Source: Andalucia godoyi
Lineage: Eukaryota; Discoba; Jakobea; Jakobida; Andaluciidae
Direction: 5' to 3'
DNA length: 64,000 nt
NCBI GenBank assembly: GCA_009859145.1
Contig: VRVR01000038.1
Span: 1 to 64,000, forward strand
Numbering within the stretch: the stretch's first letter is position 1; the number at the start of each line of letters is the position of its first letter. The translations under genes were made by a program, and so were the position numbers. The notes beneath the pieces were generated by a model. That model was not told the DNA's origin and searched no databases. It worked only from the letters and a program-made list of their open reading frames with translations. Shown piece after piece: positions 1 to 9,674 of this stretch.

Positions 1-546
1 GATTGGAGGAGTATCCCTCGACTCAAGGCTCCCCCGTTGCACTGCTCATGTGCAGAGGATGCAGAATCTGGTGGAGAAAAACATCACCCTTCAGGTGGAC
101 CTGAGCTGTCGGTATCGCAGAACTCAAGGGAATCAAGCCCTTTCTGGAGCGGGTCCTACCCTCGTCAGCAAAACCTGCGATACAGCCCGGGGGAAGTGGG
201 CGCACTGTGGCTTGCCAAGGAATCGGTACGCCAAGAAACCCGCAAGAGCGCGTTTTCCCTCCCCGACGCTGCACCGGGTGGTCGACATGATCCGAACCTC
301 TGGGGGGTACCGACTCGGCATCGCGCAGCGCACGGAAGAAGGAGCCGTGTCCATGTGCTTCAAATCTCCGCACACCAACCGCCTGGCGGACATCCCAAGC
401 AACGCACAGGCGCCAGTGAGATCCACGCTCTTCAAAAGCACATGCTCGATCGTCTGTCGATACCGCTCCGCATCTTTCGGGCGGTGAAGAATGCATCGGA
501 AGGGCTCTTTTACATTAAGCCCACCGGCCGCAGTCTAGCGGACTAG
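1..546. other. Open but unassigned coding-like stretch at window edge
   Basis: Two plus-strand frames stay open from the first base, one to a TAG at 544-546 and one to a TGA at 485-487. A minus frame is also open over most of the stretch. None gives a product I recognise. The end of the first plus frame (about 440-546) reads most like protein, and the second frame around 270-400 also has plausible composition. This could be the 3' part of a gene cut by the window edge, two exons in different frames, or a decayed gene. Which strand is real cannot be decided from the sequence. Confidence 0.25.
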
Positions 547-1038
547 CGATCGACGATCGACCCTGGTAATCTCACTTTGCTAACTCCGTGCTCGTCACAG
601 AAGACAGTATCCGAAATGCAATCGCGAACCATGCTGACGGATCACATACGGGATTGAGGACCAGGACGACAAACAGCATTCAACGGACAACAAGTGTCAA
701 ATAACGGAAAAATTATTGGGAAGCAGCGGAAAGACCCGATTTTGGTCTCTGCAGACGAAAATACGCCACACCAGAGTAGCAATATTCTCTGGCGCGTCTC
801 GATGTGTGTAGGAAAACAACCGATCTGAAAAGCGGCCAAGAGTGGAGGCGCCGCATCCTCCGCCTGCACTGCCGAGATGCGGAAAGAAACACTAAACGAT
901 CAAATCATGCCGATTTTTATGATTCAAAAGACCAGAAAAAAAGATCAAAGAAGATCAAAGAACATATAACATAGTAGCAACGCGAGCGGCTTCGGAGCGG
1001 TTTCCGAGTTCGCATAGGGGGGAAACACAAACTCCGTT
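547..1038. other. Intergenic stretch, nothing recognisable
   Basis: About 490 bases with only short open frames on either strand. No tRNA, long repeat or conserved motif was seen. It ends at the stop codon of the minus-strand reductase gene, so it includes that gene's 3' flank. Confidence 0.5.
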
Positions 1039-2247
1039 TCAATATAAGACTTGAAAGGTGATTCCCCGGGGCTCGAGAACATGCTTTAATTCCACGGGAT
1101 CCACCGCAGCGCAAGGGGTCAGCACACCGGATCTTGCCAAGCCCTTTCCACTTGACAACAGCGCCAATCGTGCCACTTCCGAAACACATATAGCAGTTGC
1201 TTCGTACACTTCTGGACCGCGAATGACGGTGCGGTGATTTTCAACTTCATTGTCTCGTACACCTCGCACGAAGAACAGCATTTCAAAGCTGGACTTCTTT
1301 CTTTGATCCGGAGACGGTCCGGACCCTTCCGATTTCAAACTAGAAAGCCGCGTCGAAACCACGGGTACCTTTGAAAGAACAGCAAGTACCGCAAACAAGC
1401 ATGCAAACCACAGAAATCGAAAGAACGAATCAAACTGGATGTAGTGGGTGTAGGAGGTGCGGAAGTTTGCGAGGAGTGTGTGCGTCTTGCGGACAACGTA
1501 CGGGTCTGCAACAGGAAACCGCATTGTCCAACGACCCGTGTCCTTATCTCGAAAGGCAAAAGGCGGTTTTTTGTCAGAAGGTTTCGACCGCAGCGCCTTG
1601 TTGTCACCAGCCCGACCACTGCTGCTTGTTGTGTCCTTGAACTCATCACGTTTTCGCGGAGACCCGCTTTTCAAGGAAAGCAACAACGAGGAGAAAGTGC
1701 CGTGTGACACACCGGACATTGACCCACTGCTGATCGACCCTGGTCCACTCAAATGAAGCGATCCCCGGATGCTCACAGATGCAGAGTTCGCGAGAAGCTG
1801 CTCCGTCAAGGCGACCCCGAGATCGCATGGTACGGAATCGAAGCCGGCGGCGAGAATAACCATGACTCCATTCTCTTTCGCCAAGGAATCATACTTCTGA
1901 GTCATGCGCAATATGAACTCGGGCTCACCGTCGATGTCTACATAGTGTTTTTTCTGGGAAACACAACTGGAAACGACGTTTTCTCCGTACAGACGAAAAG
2001 GACCAACACAATTCACAACGAGGTCGCAATGCGCAACAAACAAATCCAGGGAGGAGCGTGAAAGCACGTCCACAACCTCCAATGTGACGCTCTCGGGAAA
2101 GCCGAAGTCTTTTTGGAGGGTCCGCAGCTTCTGCATCGATCGACCACCGAGCACAACATTGGTCAATGCGTGATCCACATGCTTCTGGAAATACTCAACA
2201 ACCAATTTGCCAGAGTATCCAGTTGCTCCGAGAATGCCGATAATCAT
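1039..2247 (-). CDS. Saccharopine dehydrogenase-like oxidoreductase (SCCPDH family)
   Basis: Predicted 402-aa NAD(P)-binding protein of the SCCPDH family. The N-terminus has a Rossmann glycine motif, GATGYSG at residues 7-13. Further family blocks follow: a conserved NCVGPFRLYG stretch, then a YVDIDGEP segment and an AAGFDSVPCDLG segment. Animal SCCPDH proteins are about 430 residues, so this one is near full length. The substrate of the family is unclear, and members are found on lipid droplets and other membranes; a true lysine-pathway saccharopine dehydrogenase is less likely. The frame is open for 60 more codons upstream of the ATG at 2247, but that part is low in family similarity and the Rossmann motif sits where a start at 2247 would put it. 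The protein lacks an obvious signal peptide. Confidence 0.8.
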   Translation of the reverse strand: MIIGILGATGYSGKLVVEYFQKHVDHALTNVVLGGRSMQKLRTLQKDFGFPESVTLEVVDVLSRSSLDLFVAHCDLVVNCVGPFRLYGENVVSSCVSQKKHYVDIDGEPEFILRMTQKYDSLAKENGVMVILAAGFDSVPCDLGVALTEQLLANSASVSIRGSLHLSGPGSISSGSMSGVSHGTFSSLLLSLKSGSPRKRDEFKDTTSSSGRAGDNKALRSKPSDKKPPFAFRDKDTGRWTMRFPVADPYVVRKTHTLLANFRTSYTHYIQFDSFFRFLWFACLFAVLAVLSKVPVVSTRLSSLKSEGSGPSPDQRKKSSFEMLFFVRGVRDNEVENHRTVIRGPEVYEATAICVSEVARLALLSSGKGLARSGVLTPCAAVDPVELKHVLEPRGITFQVLY

Positions 2248-2556
2248 TACAATACGCGGGGAGGGTACGAACGACTGTGGGTGGAAGAATGGAGGGGAAA
2301 CAGATGTTGCAGAAAGGACTGCAAAACGAAGCACAAAAATGGAAGGTTTCCTTGTCGGGGGAAATCGGGGGCAACCCTGGCGAAATGCTGCTGTCCTGTC
2401 CCCGAATCGTGATTTCCCTCTTCTCAAACTTCTGAAATCGGAGTGCTCGCTCTGTGGTTTCCGCGTTGACGTTAGAGGTTATCCTCTGCTGCGCATCAAC
2501 TGTCACATGTCTCATGTCCATAAGGAAGGGGGAAGCAGACCAGAAAGCAGACCACA

Positions 2557-2564
<8 letters not shown>

Positions 2565-2587
<23 letters not shown>
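2565..2587. repeat. GA dinucleotide microsatellite
   Basis: Perfect (AG)n run in the roughly 390-base intergenic space between the divergent reductase gene and SLX1. A T-rich stretch follows it immediately before the SLX1 start. Confidence 0.9.
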
Positions 2588-2633
2588 TATCGTTCACTAT
2601 TTTTCATTATAATTTATTTTCGTCTTCTTTTTG

Positions 2634-3623
2634 ATGTCAGGATTCTTCTCAGTGTACGTTCTCAGATCATTGTCGCGACTCAATGCGTGTTATGTTGGAT
2701 TTACTACACACCCGCTTCGACGCATTCGTCAGCACAATGGCGAATTGCAGGCCGGAGCATGGCGGACGAGGAATTGCCGTCCTTGGGAAATGGCCGCTGT
2801 GTTTCATGGTTTTCCTAATCGTATTTCGGCACTGCAGTTTGAATGGGCGCTGCAACACCCGGAAAAGTCGAGACTGGTACGGTCGCGCTTATCAGAGATC
2901 TCAAAGAAGGAACTGGGACCCAAGACAAAATTCTGGGCGAAACTTCGCGTAGCTCATGAAATGTTGCATCTGCCTCCTTGGTATCACTTGTCGCTGAGCT
3001 GCTTCTATGCGAAAAGGGATGTCTATGACTGGGCCGCCCTTCACTGTCCATCGCCGCCACTGCACATCAAGGTTTCCGTTGCTGACTTGGTGGAGATCGA
3101 CATCTTCCGACAAAACCAGCGCTCTATCAGTGCTTCTTCTTCGGGTGCGCATTTTTCGGACTCTGGCGACGATGATTCCGCGCGCTCTAGTAGTGGAAAT
3201 GAAGGCAACGACGGCATGCTGGAATCAGAGGGCAGTGACGACCATGATGATAATGATAGTGATAATGATATTGATAATGATGACAGCTATCATAATGAAG
3301 CTGACGACGACATGTTTCCTTCGTTTCCTAGTGCGGAAGCGACGCCGGACCGGATCAGCCACGGATCGGATCTGGGAAGCCAGTCCCGTTCAGATGCGTC
3401 TTTCCGTGGCGCAGCGGTGTGCTCAATTTGCACGTGCAACAGAACAAAAGAGCTGATCTGGAAATGTCAATGTGGTGCGCAGGTTCATGTTGTGTGTCTT
3501 GCCCAGTCGTCTTTGAATATAACATCCGATCCGTCGCTAATTCCAACCCGGGGCTTTTGTCCGTCGTGTATGTACAATGATCCCTGGTCCATTCTCGTGG
3601 CCTCGTTACGAATGGAGAACTAA
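2634..3623 (+). CDS. SLX1: Structure-specific endonuclease subunit SLX1 (GIY-YIG)
   Basis: Predicted 329-aa catalytic subunit of the SLX1-SLX4 nuclease, which cuts branched DNA such as Holliday junctions and flaps in the nucleus. The N-terminal GIY-YIG domain (about residues 1-85) shows the paired VYVL and CYVGFT strands, the following RRIRQHN helix and the PWEM block typical of SLX1. The C-terminus has the SLX1-type zinc-binding RING/PHD-like domain, starting CSICTC and ending CPSCM, with a His in between. The two are joined by a long Ser/Asp/Asn-rich acidic linker (about residues 165-245), unusually rich in D-N-D repeats. The ATG at 2634 follows a T-rich leader. The SLX4 partner is not in this window. 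Confidence rests on having both domains in the right order. Confidence 0.9.
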   Translation: MSGFFSVYVLRSLSRLNACYVGFTTHPLRRIRQHNGELQAGAWRTRNCRPWEMAAVFHGFPNRISALQFEWALQHPEKSRLVRSRLSEISKKELGPKTKFWAKLRVAHEMLHLPPWYHLSLSCFYAKRDVYDWAALHCPSPPLHIKVSVADLVEIDIFRQNQRSISASSSGAHFSDSGDDDSARSSSGNEGNDGMLESEGSDDHDDNDSDNDIDNDDSYHNEADDDMFPSFPSAEATPDRISHGSDLGSQSRSDASFRGAAVCSICTCNRTKELIWKCQCGAQVHVVCLAQSSLNITSDPSLIPTRGFCPSCMYNDPWSILVASLRMEN

Positions 3624-3768
3624 TCCATGGTGCTTTTTATTTTTATGTCGTCGTTCTGCAACAAAACAAACCCAAAAAAAAAAAAAAAAAGATTCGGTGC
3701 TGATAAGAAGATCGTCGGTGCAAGTGATAATTTTACGCCGGCATTGCACACAAAGAACCGCATGTTTG

Positions 3769-5301
3769 TCAAACAGAAGACCAAAATTGGGAAAGATCGA
3801 TTTCTACATAGGGAGAACAGCACGCCGGCGCCCACGAACTGTCCGTTTGGAATTCCCAGGCAGCAATGAGCGTACTTCGTGCTGGAAAGAAGGCCACGCT
3901 CAAAATGTTGTGGGCAACGTTGTACGTGGATGGATCACAGACCGTGGGATTTCTGCCTTTCTCACCGAGCAATGAAACAGACGATACCGTCTCCATGGGC
4001 CCTATGGCAATACCAGATTCTTCAAAAGTAGAAAACTGGTTGCTAATCAAAAAGTATCGCATTACAGAGTCCTTGAATAGGTCATCGGACGATTTCCAAT
4101 CGTACGTTCTGCGGATTTCTGGATCGTAGCCATGGTTGGTGCGGAACGTGGCGTTTGGCATTGGGCGTCCCAAAGGGAGTTTCTCACCCTTGTAGTCAAC
4201 ATAGGTTGCTTCGGCTTCTCTGGAGTCATTGGCATAAAACACAGCAGTGTACCCGCCCTTTGTTTCCAACAGGACGCAAGCGTTGTCGTTTGCAGAACAG
4301 ACTTGGTGGTTGTAGCCGACTGTGTTGTTTGTCGACGCAAAGACAGATAGGGCGGTCCGGATGTCCGTCGCTTGCTCCATGACCCAGCGCAAGCGGAGAG
4401 CCCATGGGAATCCATAGAACGTCTCCGTCTTCTCTTCCAAGTTTGCTTCGTGGACCGTCAACCCATCACGAGACATCCCTGCGAGAGCGCCCATGAAACC
4501 AAAAAACCCTACGGTTGCATGCACACGACCCCCGTCAGTCGGGAAGTACAGAGTCACGAGCTTGAATCTACTGATACCAGTATTCGACGCCCAATCAAGG
4601 TTTCTACCGGCTACAACGGCACCATCCACCGTTCGCGGACCCCAGGCCCCAAACATCGAGCAACCGTGAAGTCGCGAGGCTGCCTCATTTACAACATCCA
4701 CCATTGACGTCCATGTACCACGGTCTGCAAGCTGAACAGCCACGTCCCTAACATCCTCTGCAAGAGAACTCTGCAGCGTCTGTATGTGAAGCCAGTGCCT
4801 CATTTCGTCCTCGATGATTTCGACATAGTCCGTAAAGTTCGTGGGAAGATTCGAGAAGACCAAAATGCGGGCCAGCAGCCGTTCGCAAGATGGAACTCCG
4901 ATGGACTCACATCCTGCATTGATTCCTGCAAGCTCCGTTTTAAATGCAGCAGGAACTTGCTGTCCAAGGACTGACCATTGCCAGTCCGCAAACAGATTCA
5001 GCAACGCAATCTTGTAATCCTGTCCGAGAACAGCTCGCATGAAATCTTCCAACATCGGAGGAATGTCTTTCCCAAGCATTCGACCATAATCATACCCAAT
5101 TGCGTGCCGATCGCCTCGCAAAAGCGCCACATAGACCGGTTCTTCGTATCCCGTTCCCTGAGCAGCCAGCAGCTTGGATTCCCCGGACGATGACACTTCG
5201 GTGTACCCAGATGGCTTGACGATACTCACAGGAATCCCAGAGACGATCCCCAGAACAAGGAATAAAACAATGGATGGCAGTAATGTACCCAACGCTCTCA
5301 T
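3769..5301 (-). CDS. Secreted C45-type Ntn hydrolase (acyltransferase/amidase-like)
   Basis: Predicted 510-aa protein with an N-terminal hydrophobic signal peptide (residues about 4-22) and several N-glycosylation sequons (for example NFT and NNT). The central block with GCSMFGAWG followed by AGRNLDW is the self-processing site of the acyl-CoA:6-APA acyltransferase-like / C45 peptidase family. Cys214 would become the N-terminal nucleophile after autocleavage. Upstream, HAIGYDYGRMLG matches the family's conserved N-terminal segment. Related secreted proteins occur in amoebae (the Dictyostelium dcd1 group) and are distantly related to acid ceramidase. The likely role is amide-bond hydrolysis or acyl transfer in the lysosome or outside the cell; the substrate is unknown. 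The 3' end is about 145 bases from the convergent SLX1 gene. Confidence 0.75.
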   Translation of the reverse strand: MRALGTLLPSIVLFLVLGIVSGIPVSIVKPSGYTEVSSSGESKLLAAQGTGYEEPVYVALLRGDRHAIGYDYGRMLGKDIPPMLEDFMRAVLGQDYKIALLNLFADWQWSVLGQQVPAAFKTELAGINAGCESIGVPSCERLLARILVFSNLPTNFTDYVEIIEDEMRHWLHIQTLQSSLAEDVRDVAVQLADRGTWTSMVDVVNEAASRLHGCSMFGAWGPRTVDGAVVAGRNLDWASNTGISRFKLVTLYFPTDGGRVHATVGFFGFMGALAGMSRDGLTVHEANLEEKTETFYGFPWALRLRWVMEQATDIRTALSVFASTNNTVGYNHQVCSANDNACVLLETKGGYTAVFYANDSREAEATYVDYKGEKLPLGRPMPNATFRTNHGYDPEIRRTYDWKSSDDLFKDSVMRYFLISNQFSTFEESGIAIGPMETVSSVSLLGEKGRNPTVCDPSTYNVAHNILSVAFFPARSTLIAAWEFQTDSSWAPACCSPYVEIDLSQFWSSV

Positions 5302-5527
5302 TTCCTGCTTTTTTTCTTTTTTCTTTCTTTCTCTGTTTTTTCCAATGTAAAAAATTTAGTTTCTGATTTCCCAGCAAAACCAGAAAGCCTGGGCGCTGCA
5401 AAGCTCAGAAGTCCTAGAGCAATCGCAAATATAAAATATCGAAAAAAGAAATGCCCCGAGCAGCCGGAAGCCCTTCCCCGACGTTGAGCGACATTTGTCG
5501 TCGTCTTCTTTTTGGAAGGAGGGGGCG

Positions 5528-6673
5528 ATGTGTGCTCGAAACTTGAAGTGCAATCGAGTCCCATTCTCTCTGGGTGACTCTGGTTTTGACGTTTTGAGGT
5601 TCTGGGAAACTCCCTGCTTTTTTGTTTGCATGTGGGCGTGCTCCGTCCAGCGTTTCCGGATCTGTTGCAACATGGTCAACAACAATGCTTTTCTGGTTGG
5701 ATGCATCATGATGCCCGTCAGCTCCTTCATGATTGTGCACTCGTTGTCCAATTTAGTATTTCGCAAGCTGTCGTCGCACGAAGCTTCTGCCTTCCGCAAC
5801 CTGGTGATTCCATATCTCTTGTTCCGTCTCGCGGTTGCCGTCAGCATTCCACATCTCTATCACTCGAATTTCCATCTTTTCCAAAGCATCTTCTTCTTTA
5901 GCATAGCAGGGGCAGTGAAGTCGTGGAATGTGATTTCTCGCTTCCGGCTCGATGCGCATTTTCGAAGATCTGAAGCCTCGGTCCCGCTTACGCTGGTTCT
6001 CTCCCCGCTCTTCGTGATCTTTTGTATCGCTTGGTACTATCGAGTGTTGCTTGTCGAATGCCACATGTCCCTTTCGGTGATGTCGATTTTTGCGTTTGAC
6101 GGTGCAGCCCTTGCGTTGGACACCATCCCCATCCTCCTGGCTGCAGTGTTCAGGATACCCATCGGTTCGACACCATCTGTTGAATCCGCCGACACCGAGT
6201 ATGTGCGTGACAGTGGAAGCCATGCCGTACGATACTCGCATTATGTGAAATTGCTCAGAAATGCGGACTTCTGGATGGAAAAACTCAAATACGTTTTGTA
6301 CATATTTCATTGCTTCAATATATGGCTGCTCAAAGGAGTGTCGCTTTCCATATTGGATTTGCTGATGATAGTTTCGCTGAAAGCCATTGTTTCCCAAATC
6401 GCAGCGGACTTCAGGGCAGTGAAGCGTGAACGGCTGCTCCGGCAGCAGCTGGATTCCTGCTTCGAAAAAGTATACTACGGAGAAAAGGATGATTCCACCG
6501 AGTGCGCGATTTGTCGAGAAAGGATACTGGACGGACAGAAGTTGCCTTGTAACCATGCTTTCCATGCACGTTGTATTTATTTATGGCTCACGCGCAGCCA
6601 AACATGCCCGATATGCCGGCAAACAGTACCACTGACTACTTCACAGGTATTTCTGACAGGACAACGGTCTTAG
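5528..6673 (+). CDS. Multipass membrane RING-H2 E3 ubiquitin ligase
   Basis: Predicted 381-aa protein. A C-terminal RING-H2 finger (about residues 326-365) has the C3H2C3 pattern CAIC...CNHAFHARC...CPICR, so it should bind E2 enzymes and transfer ubiquitin. Before it lie several hydrophobic segments (about residues 50-225 and 265-295), giving a membrane domain with the RING in the cytosol. The architecture resembles HRD1/gp78 ligases of ER-associated degradation, but I could not match individual helices, so the exact family is open. Translation could also begin at the ATG at 5672 (MVNNN...), which would place the first membrane segment close to the N-terminus as in HRD1. The frame continues upstream of 5528 without another ATG. 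It is divergently arranged with the C45 hydrolase. Confidence 0.7.
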   Translation: MCARNLKCNRVPFSLGDSGFDVLRFWETPCFFVCMWACSVQRFRICCNMVNNNAFLVGCIMMPVSSFMIVHSLSNLVFRKLSSHEASAFRNLVIPYLLFRLAVAVSIPHLYHSNFHLFQSIFFFSIAGAVKSWNVISRFRLDAHFRRSEASVPLTLVLSPLFVIFCIAWYYRVLLVECHMSLSVMSIFAFDGAALALDTIPILLAAVFRIPIGSTPSVESADTEYVRDSGSHAVRYSHYVKLLRNADFWMEKLKYVLYIFHCFNIWLLKGVSLSILDLLMIVSLKAIVSQIAADFRAVKRERLLRQQLDSCFEKVYYGEKDDSTECAICRERILDGQKLPCNHAFHARCIYLWLTRSQTCPICRQTVPLTTSQVFLTGQRS

Positions 6674-6760
6674 AATACATTGCGTTCATCATAGTGTGCA
6701 TAGCGCGCTGTGCAACTTCCAGCCAAGAAACCTCCCAACACCCAGTCCTCTTCGGTTGTC

Positions 6761-7036
6761 CTAGTCGCTGCTTCTGGCATTCGGGGGAAAAGTCAAGGAT
6801 TGCCGATGATGGTCTGCAAGTGCAGGCGCCGACGCACTGGACGCCGTCGTGCCTGTTTCAAATGGCGCATTGCTGCTCAATACACGATGATGTGGAGGAA
6901 TCGAGGACGTGGCATGATGTGTTGGTGTATCTAGCACGCTCTTCTTATGTGATGTGCATAGCGTTAGAAAAACGACGGATACGATCAACAGTGTGGCAGC
7001 CGCAAGGCATCGAAACACCATATTCTTGCTGCGCAT
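6761..7036 (-). CDS. Small single-pass membrane protein, hypothetical
   Basis: A 91-codon frame that begins with ATG and ends TAG. It would encode a short basic N-terminus (RSKNMVFR), one strong hydrophobic segment (about residues 8-27) and a Ser/Thr/His-rich tail. This fits a signal anchor or a small secreted protein, but I know no homologue. Codon choice looks like that of neighbouring genes. It is convergent with the RING gene, whose stop is 88 bases away, so it may also be chance coding in that gene's 3' flank. Confidence 0.35.
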   Translation of the reverse strand: MRSKNMVFRCLAAATLLIVSVVFLTLCTSHKKSVLDTPTHHATSSIPPHHRVLSSNAPFETGTTASSASAPALADHHRQSLTFPPNARSSD

Positions 7037-7450
7037 GTTTTAGGAATGCGAATTTTTTCTTTCTTTTTCCACCCTCCTGTTCTTCTATTTTTGCAGTTTG
7101 TGGAATTGTACAGTGTTTTTTTTTCCCCCCAAAGAAGACGACGAAAATATAATGGAGAGGAAGACGGACAAAGGAAAAAGGAAAAAGAAGGAGGGAGGGG
7201 GAGGAAAGCGAGAAGAACAAGGGAAAACAACATCCAGTCTGCGAAAGCCGGAATCTCATCGTTTTCGTCTTGCTGATTCGTGATCTCTCCCATTTCACCA
7301 TCCTGCAATCCCACATCCGTCTTCACTGGACAAAAGCGGCAAGTTTGACACTCTCTGTCGGATACAAACTCCCGACAACGGGACTGCGCCAACAAAACAT
7401 GAAAACCAAAAAACCAAAACCCACATAGCAAATCCACGAATTCGAGTGCT
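7037..7450. other. Intergenic stretch with purine/pyrimidine-rich blocks
   Basis: About 410 bases between the small membrane frame and BMT2. It contains T-rich and GGA/GAA-rich blocks (7055-7215). Short frames exist on both strands but are dominated by these low-complexity blocks. No RNA gene was recognised. Confidence 0.4.
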
Positions 7451-8332
7451 TTAATGCGCAGGCTGCATCACTACGCAAAAATTATTTCGCGAGTCGCCAG
7501 ATCGACAGAGCTTCTTTGGGAATGCGTGGTGCGCAGTTCGCAAAAGAGAATCTTCGGTCCGTTGAAACACATAGAAAGACAGTTTGCTGGATGTGCGATG
7601 GTCAAGAACGCTGAATCCGACAGACTTGAGCATTCGAAGCCACAGAGAATGCTTGAGATAACGTGAATTCTCAACGCAGGCAACCGGAAGGACAACATAC
7701 AGAAGTCCGCCGACCTTGACCAAATCTTCGCACCTTGCAATCATTTCGCCCTTCTTCTCTGGCGACCCTACAAAGTTCAGAACCAGGCTGAGCACTACGA
7801 CATCAAACGGATCATCATCGTAGCACTTTGCAAATTCGAAAAAGTCAATCTGGATGACGTCGGGATCAAACGAGTGCAGATCAATCGATGTCGGCAAGAT
7901 CCAGCTCTGATAGGGCCGATAATGATTCGTGATCGCCCCAACATCCAATAAACTCAACTTTGCCTGCATACCAGAAGCCTGCTTTGAAGGGCGTCTCTCG
8001 CGAGCACACAGATCCTTCACCACCCACTTTGCAGAATTGAAACGATGCTGGTATCCCATTTCGCCAAACAGCGATGCGCGTTGATACTTTTCCAGCCCGC
8101 CAAGGTCGTCTAATTGCCTCTCCAGACCGGAGATTTTCTCCCGCTTCTCAGATTCTGAAATCGAACCGGATGCTCGCAGCAGACCAATGTCCTTGTTTAA
8201 TGTGTGAAACCTCGAAATCAAATCATGTGCTTCCTGCACGGACGAAAACGGCATCTCGACTTCATTGGAAGACCCGCGCTTGGCATTCCGCGGCTTCCGG
8301 CTGACGGGAACAATCGCAGGTTTGACTCGCAT
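7451..8332 (-). CDS. BMT2: 25S/28S rRNA adenine-N1 methyltransferase BMT2 / SAMTOR-like
   Basis: Predicted 293-aa SAM-dependent methyltransferase of the Bmt2 family. In yeast Bmt2 makes m1A2142 in 25S rRNA; the human relative SAMTOR is a SAM sensor for mTORC1. Family features seen are the helical N-terminal part with the KYQRASLFGEM block, the SAM-site LLDVGAITNHY, the acidic strand IDLHSFDPDVIQIDFF, and the signature VLSLVLNFVGSPEKKGEMI followed by GGLLYVVLP. The length is close to the fungal enzyme. The ATG at 8332 is the first in frame; the open frame continues 8 codons further without ATG. A role in rRNA modification is inferred from the family. The sequence alone does not distinguish it from a SAMTOR-type sensor. 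Confidence 0.82.
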   Translation of the reverse strand: MRVKPAIVPVSRKPRNAKRGSSNEVEMPFSSVQEAHDLISRFHTLNKDIGLLRASGSISESEKREKISGLERQLDDLGGLEKYQRASLFGEMGYQHRFNSAKWVVKDLCARERRPSKQASGMQAKLSLLDVGAITNHYRPYQSWILPTSIDLHSFDPDVIQIDFFEFAKCYDDDPFDVVVLSLVLNFVGSPEKKGEMIARCEDLVKVGGLLYVVLPVACVENSRYLKHSLWLRMLKSVGFSVLDHRTSSKLSFYVFQRTEDSLLRTAHHAFPKKLCRSGDSRNNFCVVMQPAH

Positions 8333-8596
8333 GAAAGAAATACAGCGAAATGGCACACGCTCACGAACGCTCCTCGGACGTTTCGGAATTCAGCACTTGC
8401 GGGGGAAGGGCGAAGAATTTGGCTGTGCATCGGGAATGCCGATTCTTCTGTGCGTCGTCAGAAGGAGAAAACAACAATCGAGCATTTACATCTGCCGGAC
8501 ATTTGAAGATGCGGTTCCTGGACGTTGATTGCGATTTTCATGCTGTATTTTATGTAACCCTCCAGACCAAACGTCTGGTGGACGGCTGTGAATATC

Positions 8597-8966
8597 ATCG
8601 GATAGTACAGCTGAGTTTGGCAGTCGTCGACGTCGCTGTTGAATGAAGGCCGACCTTTTTCTTCTGCCGATTGTTGCTACTGATTGCAGTCGTCGTTGTT
8701 GCGGTCGTTGTCGCAGCGGCGTACGTGTGCAGGTCGAGGCCCAATGAGACGCTGTCGAACATTGAGAGCCGCATTCTTGTCTCGGGACTTCCAGCGCCGA
8801 GCCGTGCAATGGGCGGATTCACAGCATCGCAAACCGCCCCTCCCGGAGATGATGGCTTCTCTCCTCCCGCTTGTTGGATCTGCGTGAGAACCTGCCGGGC
8901 ACAAGCCTCTTCGACAGACAACACTTGACAGCCGATTCCTTGTAATCGATGATTCCTCCGCCGCGG

Positions 8967-9047
<81 letters not shown>

Positions 9048-9397
9048 GTGGTGCACACCATTGTCAATCAACAATCAATGCAATATCGGCTCGATTGAAA
9101 ACAGAGAAGGAAAGATCGAGAGAGAGGAAGAACAAGTGGATTAAGAATGCGGAATGGCAATAAATGAAGCTCGTTGAGAATCGCAAGTTTTTTCCTGGTT
9201 CCCAGGGTCCAAGTGGTTCAAACGAATGCACTAATTGATCTAGTAGAGAGCTCTGAACAGGAAAATAGGTTGTTCCTGCTTTGGGGTGAGCAGACCCACG
9301 GATGTCCCACTCAAAAAAGAACTTTCATTGGATTGGCGCTGATGCTGATTGTAAAAGTCCCTTTACGCCAAATAATCTGCTTGAGGCGCAGCATGCG
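8597..9397 (-). repeat. Dispersed repeat family 2, copy A (interrupted)
   Basis: Reading the minus strand from 9397 down to 8597, blocks match the plus strand at 28644-28876: the CGCATGCTGCGCC end, the ATTATTTGGCGTAAAG and TTTTACAATC segment, the CGATTACAAGGAATCG segment, the TCTCATTGGG-CTCGACCTGCAC segment and the CATTCAACAGCGACGTCGACGA segment. Copy A is longer because two stretches are inserted: one of about 390 bases holding the CT microsatellite, and one of about 170 bases near 8760-8930. Frames inside it are low in meaning and are not called as genes. The rest of the 8333-9674 gap holds nothing else I can name. Confidence 0.7.
8969..9045. repeat. CT dinucleotide microsatellite (~38 units)
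   Basis: Perfect (TC)n run, the longest simple repeat in the window, inside repeat copy A. It creates a spurious Arg-Glu repeat frame on the minus strand. Confidence 0.95.
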
Positions 9398-9674
9398 GGC
9401 TAAATTTTTGGAGAGGTTTTGGGTTGAAGGGCAATATCCTGTTTGTTTTATTTTGTGTTAACGTTGTTTTCGGTTGGCATCTCGTCTGAAGTCCCTCCAA
9501 GGAAAGACAGCACCAAGTTCGTTGTTGTAGTTCTAGTAGCAGTAGAAGAGGAAGAAGGACAAAAATCAAAATCAAAAAAATTGAAACAAAAAAACAAAAA
9601 GAAAAAAGAAAAAAGAAAAAAATAGATAGTATTGTGGTGTTTGTTGGTTTGCAGCTGCTTGTCATTTCTGGAGA

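Noticed and set aside
1-546. Named product for the open frames at the window edge
   Set aside because: Competing frames are open on both strands and none shows a recognisable domain.
8595-9074. Long minus-strand frame with an Arg-Glu repeat
   Set aside because: The repeat is only the translation of the CT microsatellite, and the rest lies in a dispersed repeat with insertions; no protein-like content is shared between the copies.
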